DNA from: Faecalicatena fissicatena
GTDB taxonomy: Bacteria; Bacillota; Clostridia; Lachnospirales; Lachnospiraceae
Length of the DNA stretch: 25,686 bases
NCBI GenBank assembly: GCA_001028025.1
Contig: LDAQ01000053.1
Location: 1 to 25,686, forward strand
Direction of reading: 5' to 3'
The first letter of the stretch is position 1, and each line of letters starts with the position of its first letter. This document shows positions 15,777 through 23,704 of this stretch, piece after piece. A program made the position numbers and the translations under genes. Below the pieces are notes generated by a model that was not told the DNA's origin, ran no database searches, and worked only from the letters and a program-made list of their open reading frames with translations.

Positions 15777-15818
15777 AAAGCATAATGTAATAATAAGAAA
15801 CAGTAAAGGAATGATATC

Positions 15819-16976
15819 ATGGAAGTATATTTAGATAATTCAGCAACGACCAGATGCTATCCGGAAGTTGGGGATTTGGTTTATAAAGTAATGTGCCAGG
15901 ACTACGGCAATCCTTCCTCCATGCACCGAAAAGGAGTGGAAGCGGAACGCTATGTAAAAGAGTCAAAGGAAAGACTGGCCAGAATTCTGAAGGTGAACAC
16001 AAAAGAAATCTTTTTTACTTCAGGAGGAACAGAGAGTGACAACCTCGCTCTTATCGGTGCTGCGCGGGCCAATAAGAGGGCAGGTAACCATCTGATTACA
16101 ACGGCAATCGAACATCCTGCCATCCTGAACACAATGCGGTATCTCGAAGAGGAAGAAGGCTTCCGTGTCACATACCTGCCGGTGGATGCAAACGGAAGGG
16201 CAAAGCTGGAGGCCCTGAAGGAAGCTCTGTGTGAAGATACGATTCTAGTTTCAATTATGTATGTGAACAACGAAATGGGTTCGGTCCAGCCTGTGGACGA
16301 GGCGGCACAGATTGTAAAGAAATACAATCCGAACATTTTAGTACACTCAGATGCCGTGCAGGGATTCGGCAAATATCACATATATCCAAAAAGGCAGGGA
16401 ATTGACATGCTGACTGCCAGTGGTCATAAGATTCATGGCCCGAAGGGGACAGGATTTATTTATATTAATGAAAAAGTAAAGATTAAACCGATTGTGTTCG
16501 GTGGAGAGCAGCAGAAGAATATCCGTTCGGGTACGGAAAATGTTCCTGGTATCGCGGGGCTTGGCCTGGCGGCACAGATGATTTACAAAGATCTGGACAT
16601 GAAGGTGGCTCTGATGCGTGAGCTGAAGGCATATTTCCTGGAGGGAATCTCCGGGATCGAGAATATTGCCGTGCACGGTCTGACTGATGAGAACAGTGCA
16701 CCCCATATTATCAGTGTGGGGATCGCGGGCATCCGCAGCGAAGTGCTTCTGCATGCGCTGGAGGACAAGGGAATCTATGTTTCATCCGGTTCCGCATGCG
16801 CTTCCAACCACCCGGCTGTCAGCGGTGTGCTCAAAGGAATAGGGGCTCCCAAAGAGTATCTGGATGCAACATTAAGGTTCAGTATGTCTGAGTTTACTAC
16901 AAAAGAAGAAATTGACTATACGCTTGAGACGTTATATAATTGTGTTCCAATGCTTCGGAAATATACAAGACACTGA
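15819..16976 (+). CDS. Cysteine desulfurase (NifS/IscS family, ThiI-linked)
   Basis: A 385-residue PLP enzyme that takes sulfur from cysteine. The start is typical (VYLDNSATTRCYPEV). The PLP lysine is Lys204 in ASGHKIHGPKG, HSDAVQGFGK (176-185) holds the cofactor-contacting residues, and the catalytic Cys327 lies in SSGSACASNHP with the longer loop of group I enzymes. It is directly followed by thiI, as in Bacillus nifZ-thiI, where this dedicated desulfurase passes persulfide straight to ThiI. The specific role in tRNA thiolation is inferred from that pairing. The site AAAGGA precedes the ATG. Confidence 0.93.
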   Translation: MEVYLDNSATTRCYPEVGDLVYKVMCQDYGNPSSMHRKGVEAERYVKESKERLARILKVNTKEIFFTSGGTESDNLALIGAARANKRAGNHLITTAIEHPAILNTMRYLEEEEGFRVTYLPVDANGRAKLEALKEALCEDTILVSIMYVNNEMGSVQPVDEAAQIVKKYNPNILVHSDAVQGFGKYHIYPKRQGIDMLTASGHKIHGPKGTGFIYINEKVKIKPIVFGGEQQKNIRSGTENVPGIAGLGLAAQMIYKDLDMKVALMRELKAYFLEGISGIENIAVHGLTDENSAPHIISVGIAGIRSEVLLHALEDKGIYVSSGSACASNHPAVSGVLKGIGAPKEYLDATLRFSMSEFTTKEEIDYTLETLYNCVPMLRKYTRH

Positions 16977-17016
16977 AAAACAGGTGCTTCCGGCAGCAAT
17001 GCGGGGAGCATAACAC

Positions 17017-17050
17017 GTTACTGTTTACGGGCTTGCCTGTGAACAGTAAC
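17017..17050. repeat. 34-bp palindrome, copy 2 of a dispersed hairpin
   Basis: GTTACTGTTTACGGGC and GCCTGTGAACAGTAAC pair over 16 positions with two G/T wobbles around a central TT. It shares the TTACTGTTTAC...CAGTAA core with 12446-12477. It ends just before the thiI ribosome binding site, so in RNA it could influence thiI translation. Confidence 0.65.
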
Positions 17051-17071
17051 TATAACACAAAGGAGATAGAT

Positions 17072-18253
17072 ATGAGATTTCATTCATTCTTGATTAAATA
17101 CGGAGAAATCGGTATTAAAGGAAAAAACAGATATCTGTTTGAGGACGCCCTTGTCCGCCAGATGCGCTTTGCTTTAAAAGGGGTGGACGGAGATTTTTAT
17201 GTTCACAAAGCCCAGGGCAGGGTCTATGTTGAATGCGAGGGTGAGTATGATTATGAAGAGACTGTAGAGAGCCTGAAAAGGGTATTTGGAATCGTGGGAA
17301 TCTGTCCGGTCGTGCGTGTGGAAGACCGCGGATTTGAGCAGCTTTCCAGGGATGTCACAGCCTATATGGATGAGATGTATCCTGACAAAAACCAGACTTT
17401 TAAGGTAGAGGCCAGGAGAAGCAGGAAACAGTACCCCATGACTTCTATGGAGCTTAACTGCGAGCTGGGCGGTGTGATACTGGATGCGTTCCCGGAGATG
17501 AAGGTAGATGTGCACAATCCGGATATCCGGCTGAATGTGGAGGTTCGGGAAGAAATCTATCTTTATTCCGAGATCATACCGGGACCAGGCGGTATGCCTG
17601 TAGGAACCAACGGCAACGCCATGCTTCTTCTGTCCGGCGGGATTGACAGCCCGGTTGCAGGGTATATGATCTCTAAAAGAGGTGTGGGGCTGCACGCCAC
17701 ATATTTCCATGCGCCGCCCTACACCAGTGAGCGGGCAAAAGAGAAGGTCATCGATCTGGCCAGACTGGTTTCCAGGTATGCGGGACCGGTTCAGCTGCAT
17801 GTTGTCAATTTTACAGATATCCAGCTCTATATCTATGAAAAATGTCCGCATGAAGAACTGACGATCATTATGCGCCGTTATATGATGAAGATTGCGGAGC
17901 ATTTTGCAAAGGAGAATGGCTGCCTGGGCCTGATTACCGGAGAGAGCATCGGGCAGGTTGCAAGCCAGACCATGCAGAGCCTTGCGGCAACAAATGCGGT
18001 GTGTACACTGCCTGTTTACCGTCCGCTTATTGGATTCGATAAACGGGAAATCGTGGAAATAGCCGAGAAGATAGACACCTATGAGACATCGATTCAGCCG
18101 TTCGAGGACTGCTGTACTATCTTTGTGGCAAAGCATCCGGTTACAAAACCGAACCTGGAGAGGATTGAAAAGTCAGAGCTCAATCTGACAGAAAAGATAG
18201 ATGAGCTTGTAAAGACAGCGATAGAAACGACAGAGATACTGACTGTGAAGTAG
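17072..18253 (+). CDS. thiI: tRNA 4-thiouridine synthase ThiI
   Basis: A 393-residue protein that adenylates U8 of tRNA and replaces oxygen with sulfur. It has an N-terminal ferredoxin-like domain, a THUMP domain (roughly 60-165) and a PP-loop ATPase domain with LLSGGIDSPVAGYMISKRG (186-204). The C-terminal rhodanese domain of the E. coli form is absent, as in Bacillus, where the adjacent desulfurase supplies sulfur directly. AAAGGAGATAG upstream fixes the ATG at 17072; the frame is open farther back but lacks family sequence. A role in thiazole synthesis is not expected for the short form. Confidence 0.95.
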   Translation: MRFHSFLIKYGEIGIKGKNRYLFEDALVRQMRFALKGVDGDFYVHKAQGRVYVECEGEYDYEETVESLKRVFGIVGICPVVRVEDRGFEQLSRDVTAYMDEMYPDKNQTFKVEARRSRKQYPMTSMELNCELGGVILDAFPEMKVDVHNPDIRLNVEVREEIYLYSEIIPGPGGMPVGTNGNAMLLLSGGIDSPVAGYMISKRGVGLHATYFHAPPYTSERAKEKVIDLARLVSRYAGPVQLHVVNFTDIQLYIYEKCPHEELTIIMRRYMMKIAEHFAKENGCLGLITGESIGQVASQTMQSLAATNAVCTLPVYRPLIGFDKREIVEIAEKIDTYETSIQPFEDCCTIFVAKHPVTKPNLERIEKSELNLTEKIDELVKTAIETTEILTVK

Positions 18254-18265
18254 GAATATCGTGAA

Positions 18266-18293
18266 AAGAGCTGTCTCCTGTGAGACAGCTCTT
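18266..18293. terminator. Bidirectional intrinsic terminator
   Basis: A perfect 12-bp stem AAGAGCTGTCTC/GAGACAGCTCTT with loop CTGT lies between convergent thiI (+) and the HPr-like gene (-). On the - strand the stem runs into CTCTTTTC, a good U-tail. On the + strand the tail CTTATAAT is weaker. Confidence 0.85.
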
Positions 18294-18380
18294 ATAATGC
18301 AGATGTGTGCCAATCCGGCATTCTGTATTTTGTGCCCGGGCCGGACACTCTTTTTGTGATTATGGTTATGCCGCCGGACA

Positions 18381-18617
18381 TTACTGGATAATGTATGGAG
18401 CCAGTGCGCTGAGAATATCATCTGTTACACTTCCCTCAGCGTGTACATTCAGTTCGATCGGTTTAGAAAGATCTAAACTGAAAATACCCATGATTGATTT
18501 GGCATCTATTACATATCTTCCGGATACTAAATCAAAGTCATTATCAAATTTTGTAATTTCATTTACAAATGATTTTACTTTGTCGATAGAGTTTAAAGAA
18601 ATCTGTACTGTTTTCAT
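18381..18617 (-). CDS. HPr-like protein lacking the active-site histidine
   Basis: A 78-residue HPr-fold protein. The region around the regulatory serine is kept: KSIMGIFSL with Ser41, matching Ser46 of HPr, followed by the usual DLSKPIELNVHAEG end. The N-terminal part has no histidine at all; the usual His15 position falls near Asn9-Ile11. It therefore cannot relay phosphate in the PTS but could still be phosphorylated on Ser41 by HPr kinase and act in carbon-catabolite control, like Crh of Bacillus (inferred). AAGGAGG nine bases before ATG 18617 fixes the start; the longer open frame is not coding. It is the only - strand gene. Confidence 0.85.
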   Translation of the reverse strand: MKTVQISLNSIDKVKSFVNEITKFDNDFDLVSGRYVIDAKSIMGIFSLDLSKPIELNVHAEGSVTDDILSALAPYIIQ

Positions 18618-18646
18618 CGTGAAATACCTCCTTATTATACGTTTAC

Positions 18647-18660
18647 AGGGCTTTTGCCCT
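18647..18660 (-). other. Small leader hairpin of the HPr-like gene
   Basis: On the - strand AGGGC-AAAA-GCCCT folds into a 5-bp stem in the 5' untranslated region, between the promoter and the ribosome binding site. It may stabilise the mRNA or be incidental. Confidence 0.35.
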
Positions 18661-18666
18661 ACGTCT

Positions 18667-18695
18667 ATTCTACGAGATGACAGTTTAAAAGTCAA
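18667..18695 (-). promoter_or_regulatory. Promoter of the HPr-like gene
   Basis: On the - strand TTGACT (18695-18690) and TAGAAT (18672-18667) are exactly 17 bp apart, about 50 bp before the ATG. It runs away from mtaB, whose ATG at 18737 is 41 bp beyond the -35 box. Confidence 0.75.
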
Positions 18696-18736
18696 GAAAC
18701 AAAGAAGGAAAAACCAGGAAATAGGAGAATTATTTT

Positions 18737-20059
18737 ATGAAAAAGGTTGCGCTGCATAATTTGGGGTGTAAAGTGAATGCATATGAGACAGAAGCGATGC
18801 AGGAAATGCTGGAGAAGGCAGGGTATGAGATCGTTCCGTTCAAAGAAGGGGCGGATATTTATATCATTAATACCTGTACTGTGACAAACATTGCGGACCG
18901 CAAGTCCAGGCAGATGCTCCACCGGGCCAGAAGGATGAACCCGGCTGCTGTGGTGGTTGCTGCGGGCTGCTATGTGCAGGCGCAGGAAGAAAAACAGGAG
19001 GTGGATCCATGCATTGATATTGTAATCGGCAATAATAAGAAACAGGATCTGCTTAAGATCCTGCAGGAATATGAAAATGAGCATGCTGAAAAAGAAGCAG
19101 CAAGGCCCAACGCTGTATCTGTCAGGGAAATGCTGGATATCAACCATACAAAGGAATATGAACCCCTGCGCCTGTCTAAGACAGGGGAGCATACGAGGGC
19201 TTATATTAAAGTGCAGGACGGCTGCAATCAGTTTTGTTCTTACTGCATCATTCCCTTTGCAAGGGGACGCGTCAGAAGCCGTGCAAAGGCGGATGTACTG
19301 GAAGAAGTAAGGCGTCTGGCTGAAAACGGGTACCAGGAAGTTGTCCTTACGGGAATTCATCTGAGTTCCTACGGGATTGATCTTGAGGAAACAGAAAGCC
19401 TGCTGTCCCTGATCCGGGCGGTACACGAAGTCAGGGGAATCAGAAGAATCCGCCTGGGTTCTCTGGAGCCGCGTATTATTACAGAAGAGTTTGTGCAGGA
19501 GCTTGCGTCACTGGAGAAGATCTGTCCACATTTTCACCTGTCCCTTCAGAGCGGCTGTGACACTACCCTGAAAAGGATGAACAGGCGGTACAGCAGTGAA
19601 GAGTATTTTGAGAAATGTCTGCTGCTGAGAAAGTATTTTGACAATCCGGCGTTGACAACGGATGTAATCGTGGGCTTCCCGGGAGAGACGGAGGAAGAAT
19701 TCGAACAGTCCAGGGCTTTTGTGGACAAGGTGGATTTTTACGAGACTCATATTTTTAAATATTCAAAACGTCAGGGCACGAAGGCTGCAGTCATGGAGAA
19801 TCAGGTGCCGGAACAGGTAAAAGCGCAGCGCAGCGATAACCTGCTGGCTTTAAACGAGAAAAAAAGACGGGACTACGAGAAAAGTTTTATCGGAAAAGAA
19901 GTGGAAGTCCTGTTTGAGGAAGAAACAGAAGTGAACGGCAGTAAAAAACAGACGGGCCATACAAAAGAATATATGAAAATTGCACTAGACACGGATGAAA
20001 ATCTGCAGAATTGTATCGTAAAAGTTGAAATTGAAAATGATTTACAAATTATACATTGA
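18737..20059 (+). CDS. mtaB: tRNA t6A37 methylthiotransferase MtaB
   Basis: A 440-residue radical-SAM enzyme that turns t6A37 into ms2t6A in tRNAs reading ANN codons. The N-terminal cluster cysteines are Cys11 (LGCKVNAYE), Cys47 (NTCTVTN) and Cys78 (AAGCYVQ). The radical-SAM motif has Cys163, Cys167 and Cys170 (CNQFCSYC) followed by IIPFARGRVRSR. A TRAM domain ends the protein (about 375-440). GCKVN rather than GCQMN in the first motif marks the MtaB rather than the MiaB subgroup. GGAG lies just upstream of the ATG. Confidence 0.95.
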   Translation: MKKVALHNLGCKVNAYETEAMQEMLEKAGYEIVPFKEGADIYIINTCTVTNIADRKSRQMLHRARRMNPAAVVVAAGCYVQAQEEKQEVDPCIDIVIGNNKKQDLLKILQEYENEHAEKEAARPNAVSVREMLDINHTKEYEPLRLSKTGEHTRAYIKVQDGCNQFCSYCIIPFARGRVRSRAKADVLEEVRRLAENGYQEVVLTGIHLSSYGIDLEETESLLSLIRAVHEVRGIRRIRLGSLEPRIITEEFVQELASLEKICPHFHLSLQSGCDTTLKRMNRRYSSEEYFEKCLLLRKYFDNPALTTDVIVGFPGETEEEFEQSRAFVDKVDFYETHIFKYSKRQGTKAAVMENQVPEQVKAQRSDNLLALNEKKRRDYEKSFIGKEVEVLFEEETEVNGSKKQTGHTKEYMKIALDTDENLQNCIVKVEIENDLQIIH

Positions 20060-20210
20060 ATTTTGGCAGTGTTTATATTAAAATTGTAAATAGGGTATTA
20101 GGCATGAAAGCCGGATTTTTCAACAAGATAAACGTGGATTGTAACAAAAGAATGTTGGAAAATACAGATAACACTAAAATAACAGGATACACAAAAATGG
20201 AGGAGAAGAA

Positions 20211-20474
20211 ATGAGCGATTTAAGCAACACCCAATTCTTTCAGGTAGAGCCTGGTCCGCAGATTTCCGCAAGGGATATTCTGGAGATTGTATATAAAGCT
20301 CTGAAAGAAAAGGGGTATAACCCAGTGAATCAGATTGTCGGCTATATCATGTCAGGCGATCCGACTTACATCACAAGTTATAACGGCGCCAGAAGCCTGG
20401 TGATGAAAGTGGAGAGGGATGAACTGGTAGAAGAATTGTTAAAAGCGTATATTACGCATAATTCCTGGGAATAA
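20211..20474 (+). CDS. ireB: IreB-family regulatory phosphoprotein (UPF0297)
   Basis: An 87-residue protein of the UPF0297/DUF965 family. The conserved core is YKALKEKGYNPVNQIVGYIM then SGDPTYIT (28-55) and ARSLVMKVERDELVEELLKAY (60-80). In Enterococcus, IreB is phosphorylated near its N-terminus by the Ser/Thr kinase IreK and affects cephalosporin resistance; Thr7 here lies at a matching place. It is the first gene of the ireB-ruvX-DUF1292 trio that Firmicutes keep together, with ruvX five bases away. The site AGGAG precedes the ATG. The 150-bp region upstream is AT-rich, but I see no confident promoter in it. Confidence 0.93.
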   Translation: MSDLSNTQFFQVEPGPQISARDILEIVYKALKEKGYNPVNQIVGYIMSGDPTYITSYNGARSLVMKVERDELVEELLKAYITHNSWE

Positions 20475-20479
20475 TCAAT

Positions 20480-20926
20480 ATGCGGATCATGGGACTTGAT
20501 TATGGCACGAAGACTGTCGGCGTAGCGATCAGCGATGCGCTTGGTTTTACTGCCCAGGGAATAGAGACAATTCAAAGAAAAGAGGAGAACAAGCTGAGGC
20601 GGACTCTGGCGCGTATAGAAGAACTGGTTTCTGAATACGAGGTGGAGAAGATCGTGCTTGGTTTTCCAAAACATATGAACAACGATATTGGGGAACGTGC
20701 GGAGAAATCTTTAGAGTTTCGGGATATGCTTGTGCGGCGCACCGGGCTGGAAGTCATCATGTGGGATGAACGCCTGACAACTGTGGAAGCAGAACGGACT
20801 TTGATCGAGAGCAATGTGAGACGTGAGAATCGGAAAAAGTATATTGACAAGATTGCGGCAATATTCATTCTGCAGGGCTATCTGGATTCTGTTTATTTAC
20901 AGAGGCAGGCAGGTCAGGAAGAATAG
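20480..20926 (+). CDS. ruvX: YqgF/RuvX-family nuclease (putative Holliday junction resolvase)
   Basis: A 148-residue RNase H-fold protein. The family acidic residues are placed as expected: Asp7 in MGLDYGTKTVGVA, the strand IVLGFPKHMNN (58-68), DERLTT (96-101) and Asp123 near KYIDKIAA. In various bacteria members act as a Holliday junction resolvase or in 16S rRNA 5'-end processing; which applies here cannot be told. It is tightly linked to ireB upstream and the DUF1292 gene downstream. The ribosome binding site is weak because the start lies only five bases from the ireB stop; coupling is likely. Confidence 0.93.
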   Translation: MRIMGLDYGTKTVGVAISDALGFTAQGIETIQRKEENKLRRTLARIEELVSEYEVEKIVLGFPKHMNNDIGERAEKSLEFRDMLVRRTGLEVIMWDERLTTVEAERTLIESNVRRENRKKYIDKIAAIFILQGYLDSVYLQRQAGQEE

Positions 20927-20978
20927 GGGCTTAGCCTGTGGGCTGAAGCGGATGCCGCGGAAATAAGGGGACATTTGT

Positions 20979-21239
20979 ATGGAAAAGATTAAATTTACAT
21001 TTGAGGATACAAGTGAAACAGTAGAATTTTTTGTATTGGAACAGACAAAGATCAATGGGGCTGTATACATACTGGTCACAGACTCAGAAGAAGATGATGC
21101 AGAATGTCTCATTTTGAAAGACACAAGCTCTGCAGAGGATGCAGAGAGTGTATATGAGGTTGTCGAAGATGACACTGAGCTTCTGGCGGTTTCCAAGGTT
21201 TTTGAGGAACTGCTGGAGGACGTAGATATTGAAATGTAA
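20979..21239 (+). CDS. DUF1292 domain protein
   Basis: An 86-residue acidic protein with the DUF1292 pattern of short strands: KIKFTFEDTSETVEFFVLEQ, INGAVYILVTD and ECLILK. The acidic tail ends in FEELLEDVDIEM. It is the Bacillus YrzB-like member of the ireB-ruvX-DUF1292 trio. The function is unknown; conservation of the order suggests a shared cellular process. The start has a GGGGAC site. Confidence 0.88.
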   Translation: MEKIKFTFEDTSETVEFFVLEQTKINGAVYILVTDSEEDDAECLILKDTSSAEDAESVYEVVEDDTELLAVSKVFEELLEDVDIEM

Positions 21240-21397
21240 GATCTGAATTCGCCGTGCAGCGCCCATTTGAAGGGACTGGACTGTGGAAAGGCCAGAAGTG
21301 GCCGAGGATTTTTACAATAGATGTACCTGTTCACAACGATGGACAGATACACCGCAAGCCCATGAAAACCGCCTTTGGCGATGGGGCCTGTATCGCA

Positions 21398-21440
21398 TGT
21401 TCAGCGTTTGTGCAGTGAATGCACAGTCTGGTACTGAACA
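21398..21440. other. Nested hairpin upstream of the fur-family gene
   Basis: TGTTCAG (21398-21404) pairs with CTGAACA (21434-21440) around TGTGCA-GTGAA-TGCACA (21409-21425). It lies in the 240-bp gap before the regulator gene, ending about 45 bp before its start. The right end resembles the CAGTAAC edge of the palindromes at 12446 and 17017 but with changes. A leader element or a decayed repeat are both possible. Confidence 0.4.
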
Positions 21441-21484
21441 GTTACTAAAAGATTTACTTACTGCTAATGAATCGGAGTATGGCA

Positions 21485-21946
21485 ATGGAACAGGAAAAAG
21501 TGCAGGAACTGCTAAAAGTAAAACTGAGAGAAAAAGGTTTAAAAGTAACCCAGCAGAGAATGCTTGTTTTACAGACGCTGTCCAAAAACAGCGGCAGCCA
21601 TATGGCGGCTGAAGACATATATGAAGTGATAAAGGAGGGCTATCCTGAGATTGGACTGGCCACAGTTTATCGTACTTTGCAGCTGCTCCTTGAAATGCAG
21701 TTGGTGGACCGCATTAACTTAGATGACGGGTGTGTCAGATATGAGATCGGACATATTTTTGAAGGTGATACAAAGCACAGCCATCATCACTTGATATGCA
21801 GGACGTGTGGAAAAGTTCTGCCTTTTGAAGATGACCTTCTGGAAGAACTGGAGCGTCACATTGAGGAGGACACAGGATTCCACGTGCTGGACCACGAACT
21901 GAAATTTTACGGACTTTGTAAAGAATGCCTCAGTAAAAGCAAATAA
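21485..21946 (+). CDS. Fur/PerR-family metal-dependent regulator
   Basis: A 153-residue Fur-superfamily repressor. The N-terminal winged helix includes LKVTQQRMLVLQTL (19-32) and the recognition helix ATVYRTLQLL (59-68). The dimerisation half has HSHHHLICRTCGKV (98-111) with structural zinc cysteines Cys105/Cys108 and Cys145/Cys148. Whether it is Fur, PerR or Zur cannot be decided by eye. The ATG at 21485 is preceded by GGAG seven bases upstream; in-frame ATGs at 21467 and 21479 have poorer sites. It precedes rnj by a short gap. Confidence 0.9.
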   Translation: MEQEKVQELLKVKLREKGLKVTQQRMLVLQTLSKNSGSHMAAEDIYEVIKEGYPEIGLATVYRTLQLLLEMQLVDRINLDDGCVRYEIGHIFEGDTKHSHHHLICRTCGKVLPFEDDLLEELERHIEEDTGFHVLDHELKFYGLCKECLSKSK

Positions 21947-22015
21947 TCCGCTGATATTGTACGGTGGAGGCTTGCTGTTATTTTCATGCGCGGAAGTAGG
22001 TACATAAAAACACAT

Positions 22016-22021
22016 GGAGGT
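22016..22021 (+). promoter_or_regulatory. Ribosome binding site fixing a TTG start for RNase J
   Basis: GGAGGT is followed, nine bases later, by TTG at 22031, which begins the family-like sequence KKTSNGKLRIIPLGG. The ATG at 21986 in the same frame has its GGAGG 16 bases away, too far to work well. So TTG is the preferred start. Confidence 0.65.
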
Positions 22022-22030
22022 GTAAAATTA

Positions 22031-23701
22031 TTGAAAAAAACAAGTAATGGAAAATTAAGGATTATCCCTCTCGGCGGTCTTGAGCAGATAGGGATGAATA
22101 TTACTGCCTTTGAATTTGAGGACAGTATTATTGTAGTGGACTGCGGACTCGCATTCCCGGAAGACGATATGCTCGGTATAGATCTTGTAATACCGGATGT
22201 GACATATCTTAAGGACAATATTGACAAGGTAAAGGGATTTGTTATTACTCATGGACATGAGGATCATATCGGGGCCCTGCCCTATGTACTGAAGGAGATC
22301 AATCTCCCGATTTACACGACAAAGCTCACCATGGGTATTATTGAAAATAAACTGAAAGAGCATAATCTGCTACGCGGCACAAAACGGAAAGTCGTACGCC
22401 ACGGACAGTCAATCAATCTTGGAAAGTTCAGAATTGAATTTATTAAGACAAACCACAGTATTCAGGATGCATCTGCGCTGGCGATCTATTCTCCGGCAGG
22501 AATCGTAGTGCATACCGGTGACTTTAAAGTGGATTACACACCTGTATTCGGCGATGTGATTGACCTGCAGCGTATTGCGGAGATTGGAAAAAAGGGTGTA
22601 CTGGCACTGATGTCAGACAGTACAAACGCAGAACGGAAAGGATTTACCCAGTCTGAGAGGACTGTGGGAATCACTTTCGATCATATTTTTGCGGAGCATC
22701 AGAATACGAGAATTATCATAGCGACATTCGCATCCAACGTAGACCGTGTGCAGCAGGCAATCAACTCGGCATATAAATACGGGCGCAAGGTTATTGTGGA
22801 AGGCCGCAGCATGGTAAATATTATCTCAACGGCATCGGAACTGGGATATCTGAATATCCCGGATAATACGCTGATTGAGATCGACCAGATGAAGAAATAT
22901 CCGCCGGAGAAGATGGTGCTGATCACAACAGGAAGCCAGGGAGAATCCATGGCGGCCCTGTCCAGAATGGCGGCAGATGTACACCGTAAGGTAACAATCC
23001 AGCCGAATGATACGATTATCTTCAGCTCGAACCCAATACCGGGAAATGAAAAGTCCGTATCACGTGTGATCAATGAACTATCCGCAAAGGGTGCAAATGT
23101 AATTTTCCAGGATGCCCATGTATCCGGACATGCCTGCCAGGAAGAACTCAAGCTGATCTATTCCCTTGTTAAGCCCAAATATGCCATTCCGGTGCACGGT
23201 GAATACCGCCACCTCAAGGCAAACGCGGCGATTGCAAGTTCTTTGGGGATACCAAAAGAAAACATCTTTATTATACAGTCCGGAGATGTCATGGAACTGT
23301 GCGAGGATGAGGCTAAAATTGTTGATAAAGTACACACAGGAGCAATCCTTGTGGACGGCCTTGGCGTCGGGGATGTAGGCAACATCGTACTCAGAGACAG
23401 ACAGCATCTGGCAGAGGACGGTATTCTGATCGTGGTACTGACCCTGGAGAAGGGAACCAACCGCCTGCTTGCAGGACCGGATATCGTATCAAGGGGATTT
23501 GTCTATGTGCGCGAGTCAGAAGGGCTGATGGAGGAAGCACGCCAGGTTGTAACAGAAGGTCTGGAGCGCTGTCTTTCCAATAAGCACGCAGACTGGAATA
23601 AGATCAAGCTGGCCATCCGTGACACCATGAATGACTATATCTGGAAGAAGACAAAGAGACGCCCGATGATTATTCCGATAATAATGGATGTGGATGTGTA
23701 A
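22031..23701 (+). CDS. rnj: Ribonuclease J
   Basis: A 556-residue metallo-beta-lactamase/beta-CASP ribonuclease with 5'-3' exonuclease and endonuclease activity, important for mRNA turnover and rRNA maturation in Firmicutes. The catalytic motif HGHEDH gives His74, His76, Asp78 and His79. Further family elements are IPLGGLEQIGMN (13-24), HTGDFKVDYTP and VHGEYRHL near the beta-CASP end. The length matches RNase J1 of Bacillus. I start it at TTG 22031, based on GGAGGT at 22016-22021; the frame is open to ATG 21986. trmR follows after 3 bp. Confidence 0.95.
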   Translation: MKKTSNGKLRIIPLGGLEQIGMNITAFEFEDSIIVVDCGLAFPEDDMLGIDLVIPDVTYLKDNIDKVKGFVITHGHEDHIGALPYVLKEINLPIYTTKLTMGIIENKLKEHNLLRGTKRKVVRHGQSINLGKFRIEFIKTNHSIQDASALAIYSPAGIVVHTGDFKVDYTPVFGDVIDLQRIAEIGKKGVLALMSDSTNAERKGFTQSERTVGITFDHIFAEHQNTRIIIATFASNVDRVQQAINSAYKYGRKVIVEGRSMVNIISTASELGYLNIPDNTLIEIDQMKKYPPEKMVLITTGSQGESMAALSRMAADVHRKVTIQPNDTIIFSSNPIPGNEKSVSRVINELSAKGANVIFQDAHVSGHACQEELKLIYSLVKPKYAIPVHGEYRHLKANAAIASSLGIPKENIFIIQSGDVMELCEDEAKIVDKVHTGAILVDGLGVGDVGNIVLRDRQHLAEDGILIVVLTLEKGTNRLLAGPDIVSRGFVYVRESEGLMEEARQVVTEGLERCLSNKHADWNKIKLAIRDTMNDYIWKKTKRRPMIIPIIMDVDV

Positions 23702-23704
23702 GAT

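Noticed and set aside
17174..18136. 320-codon - strand frame opposite thiI
   Set aside because: thiI is certain on the + strand and the antisense product has no motif or ribosome binding site.
21283..21612. 109-codon + strand frame crossing the start of the Fur-family gene
   Set aside because: Overlaps the real regulator in another frame, has no family features, and its composition is odd.
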